Assembly (NCBI GenBank): GCA_014584295.1 | Contig: JACTNC010000030.1 | Location: forward strand, 1 to 58,374 | Direction of reading: 5' to 3' | DNA length: 58,374 nt | Origin: Verrucomicrobiota bacterium | GTDB lineage: Bacteria > Verrucomicrobiota > Verrucomicrobiia > Opitutales > Opitutaceae | Shown here: positions 38,101 through 45,364 of the stretch, one piece after another | Layout: each line of letters begins with the position of its first letter | Position numbering within the stretch: position 1 is the first letter of the stretch | Made by a program: the position numbers and the translations under genes | The notes under the pieces: generated by a model | Databases searched by the model: none | Told to the model about the DNA's origin: nothing | Seen by the model: only the letters and a program-made list of their open reading frames with translations

Positions 38101-38618
38101 GTCATGACCCTATCGGCGACATACCCCCTGCGATCCACCGAGAAGTCCGTAAAAGTATCCGCCCCTTCAGCACCGGCTTCGTAGGCAAAGATATCATTGA
38201 TGTCGAGCATCGCAAAATCAGCCATCTGCTGTTTCGTAACGACCGAGATCGAGGATCCGAGATCCTCAACTTTGGCGTTGAGCCGGGTGCCCGACATCGT
38301 GTTGGACGCGTAATAGCCGTTGTTGCTTTCAGACACCTCAAATGGAGAGAGGACAACCGTGTCGGAGCTGGAAGCCCCCTCTGTACTCGGAGCGACGGGG
38401 CGCTTGGCTGCTTCAGCGCGCAATGCTTCGTCATCCTTCGCATCTACGCGTCCGTCATTGTTTACATCATAACGATTTGGGGCGGCGGGCTCGCGTTCCT
38501 CCGGTTTAACCTGAGCGACAATGGCGCACGGTATGATGGCCAGCAAAAGGAGGAGGCGCATCAGCGCGAAAATTTGGGGAATTGGATCAGGAAGGCAGAG
38601 CTTCTGGGATGGAGGCAT
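35139..38618 (-). CDS. TonB-dependent outer-membrane receptor with EF-hand/dockerin-like N-terminus
   Basis: This protein is about 1159 aa. A hydrophobic leader (FALMRLLLLLAIIPCAIVAQ) precedes an EF-hand-like calcium loop DVNNDGRVDAKD at about 51-62. The TonB-box region VVLSPFEVSE and the plug domain (about 100-250, with DLGSSISVVTKQQMADFAML and EISRGPNSNLFGLGVGSGTV) follow, then a long beta-barrel ending MFILTTTFDL. It would import a large substrate, perhaps a glycan fragment or siderophore, using TonB. The start could also be ATG 38561; the region up to 38795 is unlikely to be coding. No SusD-like partner is adjacent, as usual for Opitutales receptors. Confidence 0.9.
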   Translation of the reverse strand: MPPSQKLCLPDPIPQIFALMRLLLLLAIIPCAIVAQVKPEEREPAAPNRYDVNNDGRVDAKDDEALRAEAAKRPVAPSTEGASSSDTVVLSPFEVSESNNGYYASNTMSGTRLNAKVEDLGSSISVVTKQQMADFAMLDINDIFAYEAGAEGADTFTDFSVDRRGYVADRVMTDRQSSNRLRGIAAANISRSGFATSGRVPIDPIDIDAVEISRGPNSNLFGLGVGSGTVNMVAASANLNKATTSTQVRFDNRDGWRTSFDLNRALIPGKLAVRISGVYQHDEDVQKPSGMNTRRLNAMVRIRPFKYTTLRASFQSYLSDGTRANTMTPRDGISYWRELGSPTWDPVTQIATVNGVSTQYTGTRNPAGLANLNRPGPILFVDQGGIQRWIIGRMPAATATNGPANVAGVNRMLESVPEPIRDGRPLFSTIRAVSDPALYDFAHINLSGPNYQREEVATSTVEFEQYLLETSHNTIAFQFAWQREDADSTRKTTVGSVGPVGTAGYLYIDPNSRLLNGEPNPFYLKPYLGVPEPVWTQTPYERDTYRMQLAYVLDLTQAKSKWLRLLGRQQLLGYGEERKSKNHIYRFRDVMISDSPIYAPAGQPKGNQLNSPGFPASTTATRPYFHYYVGDANGLNIDYAPSRAEPGVYDFTWYNAQTKQWVTEPATFGSAGITEASAGSNSRSLLNLLQTKGVILQSSFFNNRLVTTYGWRTDQTGDKRQNLPALQANGIDFDFDRMKGWRGDWEIRSGETTTKGAVLRPFRGWGAIEDASRGTGWGASLASALQGLGFYYNRADSFQPVAPAITILLNELPNPRSIGKDYGITLSLGSKFTFRANHFTTDQINSRAGQAANIARRLMDADFDVSPNHYAFNLHSQATNWLLQLNPSMTPEAADAEAYRIQGIAPEVFATWQSNTIGDSTDILSKGEEYELNYNPSSYWTLRANVTRSETIDGLQSPNQITWLGQRMAVWETIIDPRTGTKWLDTGYTGTLPDPTARTPRDFINTSIVTPLRIEGATQDTSRPQIREWRFNLATSFRLAGISQNRFLKNMTVGGGVRYESKGAIGFYGVPINGNIDLAETLDPNRPIWDKAHTYFDAFASYQTRLFGDKVRARFQLNVRNIQESHARLQPVGAYPNGEPHTFRIVPPRMFILTTTFDL

Positions 38619-39206
38619 GGTAAACGTAGGTTTGGTGTTTGAAGTGGAGTTTTCCACGGGGTTGGTTGTGAAGTGCTGCTCTGAGTGCCGAGAGCAAAGG
38701 CAATGAGAGTCACTTCGGAATGGTTCTGACGCACGCCCACTCCATAGACTAAATGATGAGGCAACCCAATCCATTGCACCTAGGTAAGAAGGCACAAGAG
38801 GTTACGGGCGAGTCTTCACGAGACATGGATGATAGGTGAGGGTAGCCGACAGGCGGAGCAATCTCAGGAAAGGGTTGGAATGCGCAATCCAAAATTTGTG
38901 CAATAGATTGAATGATTCGAGAAATCAAAAGGTACACATCGGTGATTCGAGGATGAAGCTGTAGAGAGACGCGGCCAGCCGGATTCAATGCCATCCCAAG
39001 CAAGGACTTCAGAAGCGTCGATTGCAGAGGGGTATCAAATATTGGCGCTCTCGATTGCCCCTTGTTTCTGTTGGTGCATGAATCCGATGGGATTGCAATA
39101 TCGCATCGATTCTGATTCTTGCCGGGAACGATAACCCAGTTCTTCAAGGTTCAAAAAATAATTTTCGCCGCTGGTGTTTTTCAGCAATTTGCCATGAATC
39201 CAGATC
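38619..39206. other. 588-bp divergent intergenic region
   Basis: It lies between the TonB receptor (minus) and the DUF1593 gene (plus) and is visibly richer in A+T than its surroundings. A 132-codon minus frame (38749-39147) has no recognisable feature and I do not call it. It presumably holds both promoters; I could not fix their positions. Confidence 0.5.
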
Positions 39207-40724
39207 ATGGACTTACCGTTGGGAAGGTTTCCTCACTTGGCTGTCTGTTTGATCGTTGCCGTTTCCGCTTTTCTGCATGAAGGCGTACTGGCAGCGAGGG
39301 GTGCTGTCGCTGCGGATCACACCCGCGCTGTACGGCCACGCCTGCTGGTGCTCTCGGACTATTATAAGGATCCTGATGACAAGCAGTCCATGATCCGGCT
39401 ACTCGTGTACGCGAACGAGTTTGAGATCGAGGGGCTTGTCACCACCTCTCTCGCCTACGGTGATGGCTCGGTTCGGCCAGACCTGATGCGTGAACAGATC
39501 GCTGAGTATGGCAAGGTCTTGCCGATGCTGCGCCAGCATGAACGTGCCGGATATGAGTACCCGACAGCGGAGGCGCTGAACCGGCTGGTGAAGGCGGGAG
39601 CACCAGTGATTCGCCGCTGGGCCCCGGGAGGAAAAGGTTTCCCGGTTCCCTGGCCGAAGGATGGACGAGATACTCGGATAAGCGATCCCGCAGAGAAATG
39701 GATCGGGGAAAGCGGAGATTCGGAGGCATCGGAGCACATCATTTCTGTAATCGATCGCGATGATCCGCGACCGGTGTGGGTGACTGTGTGGGGAGGTGCG
39801 ATGGACTTGGCCCGTGCCATCAACAAGGTTCGTCGCGAACGATCCCCGGAGGATGCCGCCCGTTTCATCTCGAAAATTCGACTCTGCCAGAGCAGTTGGC
39901 AGGATACGGGGACGGCTTGGCTCTGGGAGAACGTGCCCGATCTCTTCTTCATCCAGTTCAGAGGCATGGGCCCCGCGATGTACCGCGCAGGTGATCCTGC
40001 TCTGGCAGATGAAGCCTGGGTGCGACGGAACGTCGTTGAGAACCGTGGTCCACTGGGTGCGGGTTACCCGCCTGCCAATGCGACAGGGAGGACCGAGCTT
40101 CGGGTAAAGGAGGGGGATACTCCGACGTTTTTGTATCTCCTGTCAGTAAAGGGTCTCTCTTCTCCGGAGCATCCAGATTGGGGAGGCTGGGGAGGACGGT
40201 TTCATCGGGTGGATGACGGCGCAAGAATGCACTATTCAACGGCTGAGGATGCATGCCCCGGTTCGAATGAATCGGAGGAACGTACACGCTGGACACTTGC
40301 CCGATGGCAGCGAGCGATCGCAAACGACTTCGCGTCCAGGATGATCTGGTGCGTAAGACCATGGAACGAGGCAAACCACGCGCCCATTGCCGTGCTAAAC
40401 GGCGATCGTTCAACGGATGTCCTGACGATCAGTGCGAAGTCCGGCCAAAGGCTCGTCTTCGATGCCAGCGGTTCTTCGGATCCGGATGGCGATCGGCTGC
40501 ACTTTCGGTGGTGGCACTATCGTGAAGCCGGAACATTCCCAGGTACGGTGACTCTTCAGCATGATGATACCGAAAGGGTGGCAATGTTCGCACCGCCAGC
40601 CGAAGCGGGCCAGACCGTGCATTTGATCCTGGAAGTGACCGACGATGGGCAGCCCGCGCTCACCTCCTATCGTCGCATTGTGCTGGCTATGCAGTCCGAT
40701 GCTTCCCGCACAGGAAGGAAGTAG
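39207..40724 (+). CDS. DUF1593 nucleoside-hydrolase-like exported protein
   Basis: This 505-aa protein has a signal peptide (about 1-30). Residues about 45-330 are a DUF1593 nucleoside-hydrolase-like domain: RLLVLSDYYKDPDDKQSMIR gives the Asp cluster typical of nucleoside-hydrolase calcium sites, and VTVWGGAMDLARAINKV and PDLFFIQFRGMGPAMYR follow. Residues about 400-500 are an Ig-like C-terminal module (DASGSSDPDGDRLHFRWWHY), as in Sde182-type proteins. These are thought to act on plant-type polysaccharides, but the substrate is not established. Confidence 0.87.
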   Translation: MDLPLGRFPHLAVCLIVAVSAFLHEGVLAARGAVAADHTRAVRPRLLVLSDYYKDPDDKQSMIRLLVYANEFEIEGLVTTSLAYGDGSVRPDLMREQIAEYGKVLPMLRQHERAGYEYPTAEALNRLVKAGAPVIRRWAPGGKGFPVPWPKDGRDTRISDPAEKWIGESGDSEASEHIISVIDRDDPRPVWVTVWGGAMDLARAINKVRRERSPEDAARFISKIRLCQSSWQDTGTAWLWENVPDLFFIQFRGMGPAMYRAGDPALADEAWVRRNVVENRGPLGAGYPPANATGRTELRVKEGDTPTFLYLLSVKGLSSPEHPDWGGWGGRFHRVDDGARMHYSTAEDACPGSNESEERTRWTLARWQRAIANDFASRMIWCVRPWNEANHAPIAVLNGDRSTDVLTISAKSGQRLVFDASGSSDPDGDRLHFRWWHYREAGTFPGTVTLQHDDTERVAMFAPPAEAGQTVHLILEVTDDGQPALTSYRRIVLAMQSDASRTGRK

Positions 40725-40782
40725 GCTGGGCAGGCAAGCCTGCATGTCCCTATCGCCAGCGCATACGGCGTCAGAAAGATTT

Positions 40783-41604
40783 TCAGGAACGGAGCAGGAT
40801 GTCCCGAATGCGCTGGAAACCGCATTCACCGCTTGTAAGCACCGGCACACCGAACTCGTCTTCGGCATCGGGGTGCTCAAGGGCGAACACGCTCATGGAA
40901 AGTTGCGCCAGGACTACCGTGGAGAAGGAACCGCGTTTCTGTGCGCTGCGAATGGCGCGACTGATCAGCCGGTTGTGTCGAGTCAGGTCGCCTTTTCCGA
41001 GGAGCTCAAAGGCTTCCTCGACCGTGGCGCCGTCGAATTCCACGGTCCTGCCAAGCCTTGCCGCCGTTTCTCGTAGAAGGGCCTGCGTGCTCGACACAGT
41101 GGGGCCATGTGTGGCGATCACCAGGATGCGTCCGCCGCGTTCCACCGCGCGCTCCATCATCGGTTCGTCGATCTGCACGACCGGAACACGCTTGGCACGA
41201 AGGGCCCGACGCACTTCCGGTGCGGCCCGGTTCATGGTGGAGCAGGTGATCAGTACGGCGTCGACGCGATGGAATCCGACCAACTCGCGGGCCACATGCG
41301 TGAAGCTCGCGATGTTTTCCCGGGGAGGGCACGGCCGGCCGGCGTGATGCGCCGCCATGAAGTGCAATTGGACATGGTCGCCCCCGGCGTGAACAAGTTT
41401 GACGCCGGGCAGGAATTTGCGACCGAACCAGGTGCCCCAGAGACTGACCCAGTTTGATCCGTTCACGAGCCCCACTGATTTGCCTGCAAGTCCTCTTTCG
41501 CCGGCCTCAGGAGCGAGCGATGGCGTGCCGGTCAGTTTCATGTAGTCCGAAAACAGCCGCATCGGATCGGCAACGCGGCGGCGGGGGCTGCGGATTGAGA
41601 TCAT
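40783..41604 (-). CDS. Asp/Glu/hydantoin racemase-family protein
   Basis: This 273-aa protein has the two-cysteine arrangement of the Asp/Glu racemase superfamily: Cys121 in VLITCSTMNRA and Cys261 in LTSGECGFQ. An intermediate segment RILVIATHGPTVSSTQALLR resembles the family phosphate/carboxylate-binding region. It may racemise, isomerise or decarboxylate a small carboxylate; the branch is not clear. Its start overlaps the transketolase C-subunit stop by four bases (ATGA), so it belongs to the same operon, suggesting that the substrate is a sugar-acid derivative rather than cell-wall glutamate. Confidence 0.75.
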   Translation of the reverse strand: MISIRSPRRRVADPMRLFSDYMKLTGTPSLAPEAGERGLAGKSVGLVNGSNWVSLWGTWFGRKFLPGVKLVHAGGDHVQLHFMAAHHAGRPCPPRENIASFTHVARELVGFHRVDAVLITCSTMNRAAPEVRRALRAKRVPVVQIDEPMMERAVERGGRILVIATHGPTVSSTQALLRETAARLGRTVEFDGATVEEAFELLGKGDLTRHNRLISRAIRSAQKRGSFSTVVLAQLSMSVFALEHPDAEDEFGVPVLTSGECGFQRIRDILLRS

Positions 41605-42566
41605 GCGGCGGAGGCGCGGCGTTTACGTTGGACAAGCGTACGTGCTTTCTCGCACATCGCGCGCGGGGTGAGTTGGTAGTGTCTCAACAAATCAGAGAGG
41701 GGTGCGGCCTCGAAGACCGTATCACCCAGTCCTAGCATTTCGACATGGACCGGATATTCGCGGGCGAGGACTTCGCTGACGGCCCCTCCCAACCCTCCGA
41801 AGACGCGATGGTTTTCTATGGTCAAGAGCGCGCCGGTGGCGCGCGCCTGTTGCACGAGCAGTTCCTCGTCGATTGGTTTGATCGAAGGCATGTGGACCAC
41901 CGCAGCCGAAATGCCTTCTCGTTCGAGCAATGTCGCGGCGCCGAGTGCCACTGCTGTCATGAATCCCGTACCGACCAGCGTCACATCGTTTCCAGTTCTC
42001 AGCAGATGGCCTCGTCCGAATTCGAAGCGGTGATCCGCTCCGAACAACTCGGGAGCGTTGACCTTGGAGACGCGAAAATAGACCGGCCCGGGTTTCGCCA
42101 TCATGGCGTGCATCATCGCGCGCAACTCGTTGTTGTCTCCCGGATCGAGAACCTTCAGGTGCGGCAGGGACCGCATCACCGCGAGGTCCTCGGCGCAATT
42201 GTGAGAAGGGCCGCATTCAGTTGCAGTCATTCCACAGTAGGATCCGGCGATCTTTACGTCGAGGTTGGGGTAGGCGATGTTGACGTAGATCTGGTCCAGG
42301 GCCTTGCGCGTGGCGAACGCGGCAAAGGTCGAAGGGAAAGGGGTAAAGCCCTGGGCTGCCAGACCTGCCGCAATCCCAAAGAGATTGGCCTCGGCAATCC
42401 CGCATTGAATAAATCGGTCGGGGAATTTTTGCTTGAAGAGAGCGGTCCGGGAGGAGGTGTTGAGATCGGCGTCCAGCACGAGCAGGTGCTTGTGGATCCC
42501 GCCGAGTTCGACGAGCGTATCTCCGAAGACCTCGCGCAATGCCTGGGAGGAGTAGGAAAGTTTCAT
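41601..42566 (-). CDS. transketolase, C-terminal subunit
   Basis: This 321-aa protein corresponds to the pyrimidine-binding and C-terminal domains of transketolase. The conserved catalytic Glu that activates thiamine diphosphate is in CGIAEANLFGIAAGLAAQG, and FPSTFAAFATRKALDQIYVN follows. The C-terminal Rossmann-like part includes LLTIENHRVFGGLGGAVSEVL. It would pair with the N-terminal subunit encoded 11 nt upstream to move two-carbon units between sugar phosphates. The split form is common in archaea and many bacteria, often as a pathway-specific second transketolase. Confidence 0.92.
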   Translation of the reverse strand: MKLSYSSQALREVFGDTLVELGGIHKHLLVLDADLNTSSRTALFKQKFPDRFIQCGIAEANLFGIAAGLAAQGFTPFPSTFAAFATRKALDQIYVNIAYPNLDVKIAGSYCGMTATECGPSHNCAEDLAVMRSLPHLKVLDPGDNNELRAMMHAMMAKPGPVYFRVSKVNAPELFGADHRFEFGRGHLLRTGNDVTLVGTGFMTAVALGAATLLEREGISAAVVHMPSIKPIDEELLVQQARATGALLTIENHRVFGGLGGAVSEVLAREYPVHVEMLGLGDTVFEAAPLSDLLRHYQLTPRAMCEKARTLVQRKRRASAA

Positions 42567-42577
42567 GGCTGGCAGGA

Positions 42578-43507
42578 TCAGGCGGGATTGAGATCGGCGG
42601 TGACAACGTCCTCCAGACCACCGTCCCTCGGGGAGGAAAGCGGGCGGGAGTATCCCTCATTCCTTTCGTAGGTGCGATTGAGCTCTATCAGGAAATCCTC
42701 CGCCTGCGCGACACTGGGCGCGTGGGTATGCCAGTGATAGTTGAATTCAGCCTCCGGCAGTCCGCGGCCTTTGACGGTGTGGGCGATGATGGCCACGGGA
42801 CGCCCCTTCATTTCGAGGTACTTGGCCTGATAAAAGGCACGCCAGGCATCGACGAGATCATGGCCGTCGCACTCGATCACAGACCAGCCGAAGGAGGAAA
42901 ACTTCTGTGTCAGCGGCTCGATTGCCAGCAGGTCGGACACCTTTCCCTTGGCCATCACCTTGTTGTAGTCGATGACGGCGATGAGATTGTCTAGACGGTG
43001 GTGTGCCGCGCACATTGCCGCTTCCCAGACCTGCCCCTCGTTGCACTCTCCATCGCCGATGAGACAATAGACTCGAGACGCGAAATTCTCCTGAAGCCTC
43101 AGGCCGAGTGCCAAGCCGGTTGCGTAGCTCAGGCCCGTTCCCAGGGAACCTCCTGAATACTCGATGCCTGGGCACTGGCCGCGTTGGGTGTGGCCGTCGA
43201 GCCCATCCAGTCGGCAGTAGGTGAAAAGCCGGTCCTGGGAGAAGAATCCTTCAAGCGCAAGAATGGCGTAGAGCGCGGGTGAGGCATGGGCCTTTGAGAG
43301 GATGAAGCGATCACGGTTCGGATCGTCGACCGTCCGCGGCCCGATGTTCATCACGCCTCCATAAAGGCAGGCGAGCAGTTCCGCCTCGGAAAAGGATCCT
43401 CCGATATGGCCCCAGCCGGCACAGGTGATGAATTCCAGGCAAAGGCGGCGAATGTCGAATGCCTTACCAGCGAGGATACGTTCCTTATCGGGTGAAAGAT
43501 GTTTCAT
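42578..43507 (-). CDS. transketolase, N-terminal subunit
   Basis: This 309-aa protein has the diphosphate-binding domain of transketolase. The Mg-ThDP motif begins GDGECNEGQVWEA and ends at VIDYNK, about 30 residues on. Substrate and cofactor histidines are in SKAHASPALYA and GLDGHTQRG. It forms the catalytic unit with the adjacent C-terminal subunit. It is the first gene of a three-gene minus-strand operon (N-subunit, C-subunit, racemase-like) facing a divergent LacI regulator 107 nt away. Confidence 0.93.
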   Translation of the reverse strand: MKHLSPDKERILAGKAFDIRRLCLEFITCAGWGHIGGSFSEAELLACLYGGVMNIGPRTVDDPNRDRFILSKAHASPALYAILALEGFFSQDRLFTYCRLDGLDGHTQRGQCPGIEYSGGSLGTGLSYATGLALGLRLQENFASRVYCLIGDGECNEGQVWEAAMCAAHHRLDNLIAVIDYNKVMAKGKVSDLLAIEPLTQKFSSFGWSVIECDGHDLVDAWRAFYQAKYLEMKGRPVAIIAHTVKGRGLPEAEFNYHWHTHAPSVAQAEDFLIELNRTYERNEGYSRPLSSPRDGGLEDVVTADLNPA

Positions 43508-43595
43508 GAGGATTTGACCTTCGCCGCGTCAATGGGCCCGCGTTGCGGCAAATTTGATTTCTGCACGATCCTTGACCCCCGGCAATGCGCCCGGC

Positions 43596-43611
43596 ATTCA
43601 ATGGATTGAAT
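43596..43611. promoter_or_regulatory. 16-bp palindrome, putative LacI-type operator
   Basis: ATTCAATGGATTGAAT is a perfect 7-bp inverted repeat with a GG centre. It ends three bases before the likely lacI-type start (ATG 43615) and lies in the divergent region with the transketolase operon. TTGACC at 43572-43577 could be a -35 whose -10 overlaps the palindrome. Operator function is inferred. Confidence 0.6.
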
Positions 43612-43614
43612 TCC

Positions 43615-44619
43615 ATGCCGTCCCCTCCGCGTTCCCCAACCATGAAAGATGTCGCCCGGGCGGCGAAATGCCACGCCAGCACGGTCTCGCTAGCATTGCG
43701 AGGTGACGCCCGAATTCCCGTGGAAACCCAGGAGCGGGTAAAATCTGCCGCCGCTCGGCTTGGCTATAGCATTCATCCGATGATCTCCGCCTGGGTAAGC
43801 GCGCGTCGGGCCGGGCGGCCAGTGGCTGAACGTGTTGCGGCAGCGTACCTGACCTGCCTGCCGGGCAACTATCCATGGAAGGCTGACCAGCATTTTCGCA
43901 GCATCTACGAGGGTGCAAAGGAACGGGCAGAGCGTTATGGATTTTCGCTGGACGAGTTTCGTGCGTCCGACTACGGACCTGATCTTGGCCGCCTCAATAG
44001 GGTTCTGATCACGCGCAATGTGCAGGCGTTGATCGTAGGACCGACCCTGGAGCACCATGATTTGAGTGGAATTGCGTGGGAACGATTTTCCCTGGTCACC
44101 ATTGGGTATGGGCTGGGTTCGCCGGGGTTGCATCGAGTGACGGAGGACCATCACCTCGGAATGAGGCTGGCATTCGAATGGTGCATCGCCCAGGGATATC
44201 GAAGGATTGGCCTGGCCCTGATCCGTCAGCATAACGCCATGCGCAAGGAACGCTGGATGGGAGCCTACCTCTACGAACAGCATGCGCATCTCAAAGCACA
44301 CGAGCGGCTGCCCATTTACATCGCTAGGACATCTTCTCCCATCGCGGAGGCGAACACGTGGTTGAGAAGGCAGAAACCTGACATCATCCTGGCAGACGAA
44401 CCGGCAGCCTGGCGCCGCACTTCGGTGAAGACGCTCGGCTTCGCGCTGTCCTCAGCCCATCAGTTTCCAGGAGTGCACGAGAATAACCGTGAGATCGGGC
44501 GTCATGCGTCTGACCTGCTGATCAGTCTTGTCATGCGCAACGAGCGAGGAATCCCCGCTGTGCGTCAGACGGTTCTTGTGGAGCCCTCGCTCGACGGAGA
44601 TATTCATGCAAACGCATGA
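43615..44619 (+). CDS. LacI family transcriptional regulator
   Basis: This 334-aa regulator has an N-terminal helix-turn-helix MKDVARAAKCHASTVSLALR (about 10-29) followed by the hinge region RVKSAAARLGYSIHPM. The rest is a periplasmic-binding-protein-like effector domain (IGLALIRQHN, PDIILADEPA). It probably represses the divergent transketolase/racemase operon and itself until a sugar ligand binds. I use ATG 43615: ATG 43585 would put the 16-bp palindrome inside the coding region, and ATG 43642 is also possible. Confidence 0.88.
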   Translation: MPSPPRSPTMKDVARAAKCHASTVSLALRGDARIPVETQERVKSAAARLGYSIHPMISAWVSARRAGRPVAERVAAAYLTCLPGNYPWKADQHFRSIYEGAKERAERYGFSLDEFRASDYGPDLGRLNRVLITRNVQALIVGPTLEHHDLSGIAWERFSLVTIGYGLGSPGLHRVTEDHHLGMRLAFEWCIAQGYRRIGLALIRQHNAMRKERWMGAYLYEQHAHLKAHERLPIYIARTSSPIAEANTWLRRQKPDIILADEPAAWRRTSVKTLGFALSSAHQFPGVHENNREIGRHASDLLISLVMRNERGIPAVRQTVLVEPSLDGDIHANA

Positions 44620-44800
44620 ACAGCGTGCTCGCTGGCGTCGAATCCTGAACCGTGCGAGCGGGGCTGCCCCTGAGGCGTTTGATTCGACTCACTCATGGTT
44701 GCGGACTTTTCAGGCTTCCATGTCGGATTTCCAGTAACACCTGCATTTTTCGTTTTCATTTTGCGGACTCCAGGCTTTTCGTTCAGCCTGTGGCCTCCCC

Positions 44801-45118
44801 ATGATAGACACCTCTCCTCCTCCCTTACCCATTAAGAGAAGGCTCAAGAGCATCGCGCCGCTTCAATTAGGGAAGATACTCGCTGTGATCTACGGTGTCA
44901 TAGGGGTCCTCTTTATTCCCTTCTTTCTGTCGCTTTCAGCGGTATCGGCCCACCTGCCGGCAGGGCAGAGATCTGGTGTGATGGCACTTGGAGTTGGCAT
45001 CGCGTTGGCGATGCCGCTACTCTACGCCGTAATGGGGTTCGTATTTGGCGCTCTTGGCGCACTGATCTACAACCTCGTTGCCAAATGGATGGGTGGCATC
45101 GAGGTCGAAGTCGAATAA
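44801..45118 (+). CDS. small conserved inner-membrane protein
   Basis: This 105-aa protein has two transmembrane segments (about 27-48, VIYGVIGVLFIPFFLSLSAV, and about 61-92). It ends in YNLVAKWMGGIEVEVE, a tail I associate with small DUF3566-like membrane proteins, although I would not assign that family firmly. No catalytic residues are visible. The flanking regions 44620-44800 and 45119-45364 hold nothing I can call. Confidence 0.65.
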   Translation: MIDTSPPPLPIKRRLKSIAPLQLGKILAVIYGVIGVLFIPFFLSLSAVSAHLPAGQRSGVMALGVGIALAMPLLYAVMGFVFGALGALIYNLVAKWMGGIEVEVE

Positions 45119-45364
45119 CCGGAAAGATTCACGGTTGCCAGAGTCCAGGCGGTTGACGACCGCTCGGGCTTGGCAAGCCGCGCCGTTCAGGAACGAAATA
45201 GTCTTCAGTCCTTTCGCTTCATGGCAAAACCTGTCGGTCGCCCCATGCTGGTTTTCGGCATGCCATCCTGAAGTCTGTTTATCCGCAGTGTGAAGTTAAC
45301 GTATTCCGGCGTCACCTCGCAGCCCAACAGTTCCGATTTGCGAGCCGTTGGGTCATTTGGCAGG

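Noticed and set aside
38749..39147. 132-codon minus frame upstream of the TonB receptor
   Set aside because: There is no recognisable family, the composition is irregular and no ribosome-binding site is seen; I treat the stretch as intergenic.
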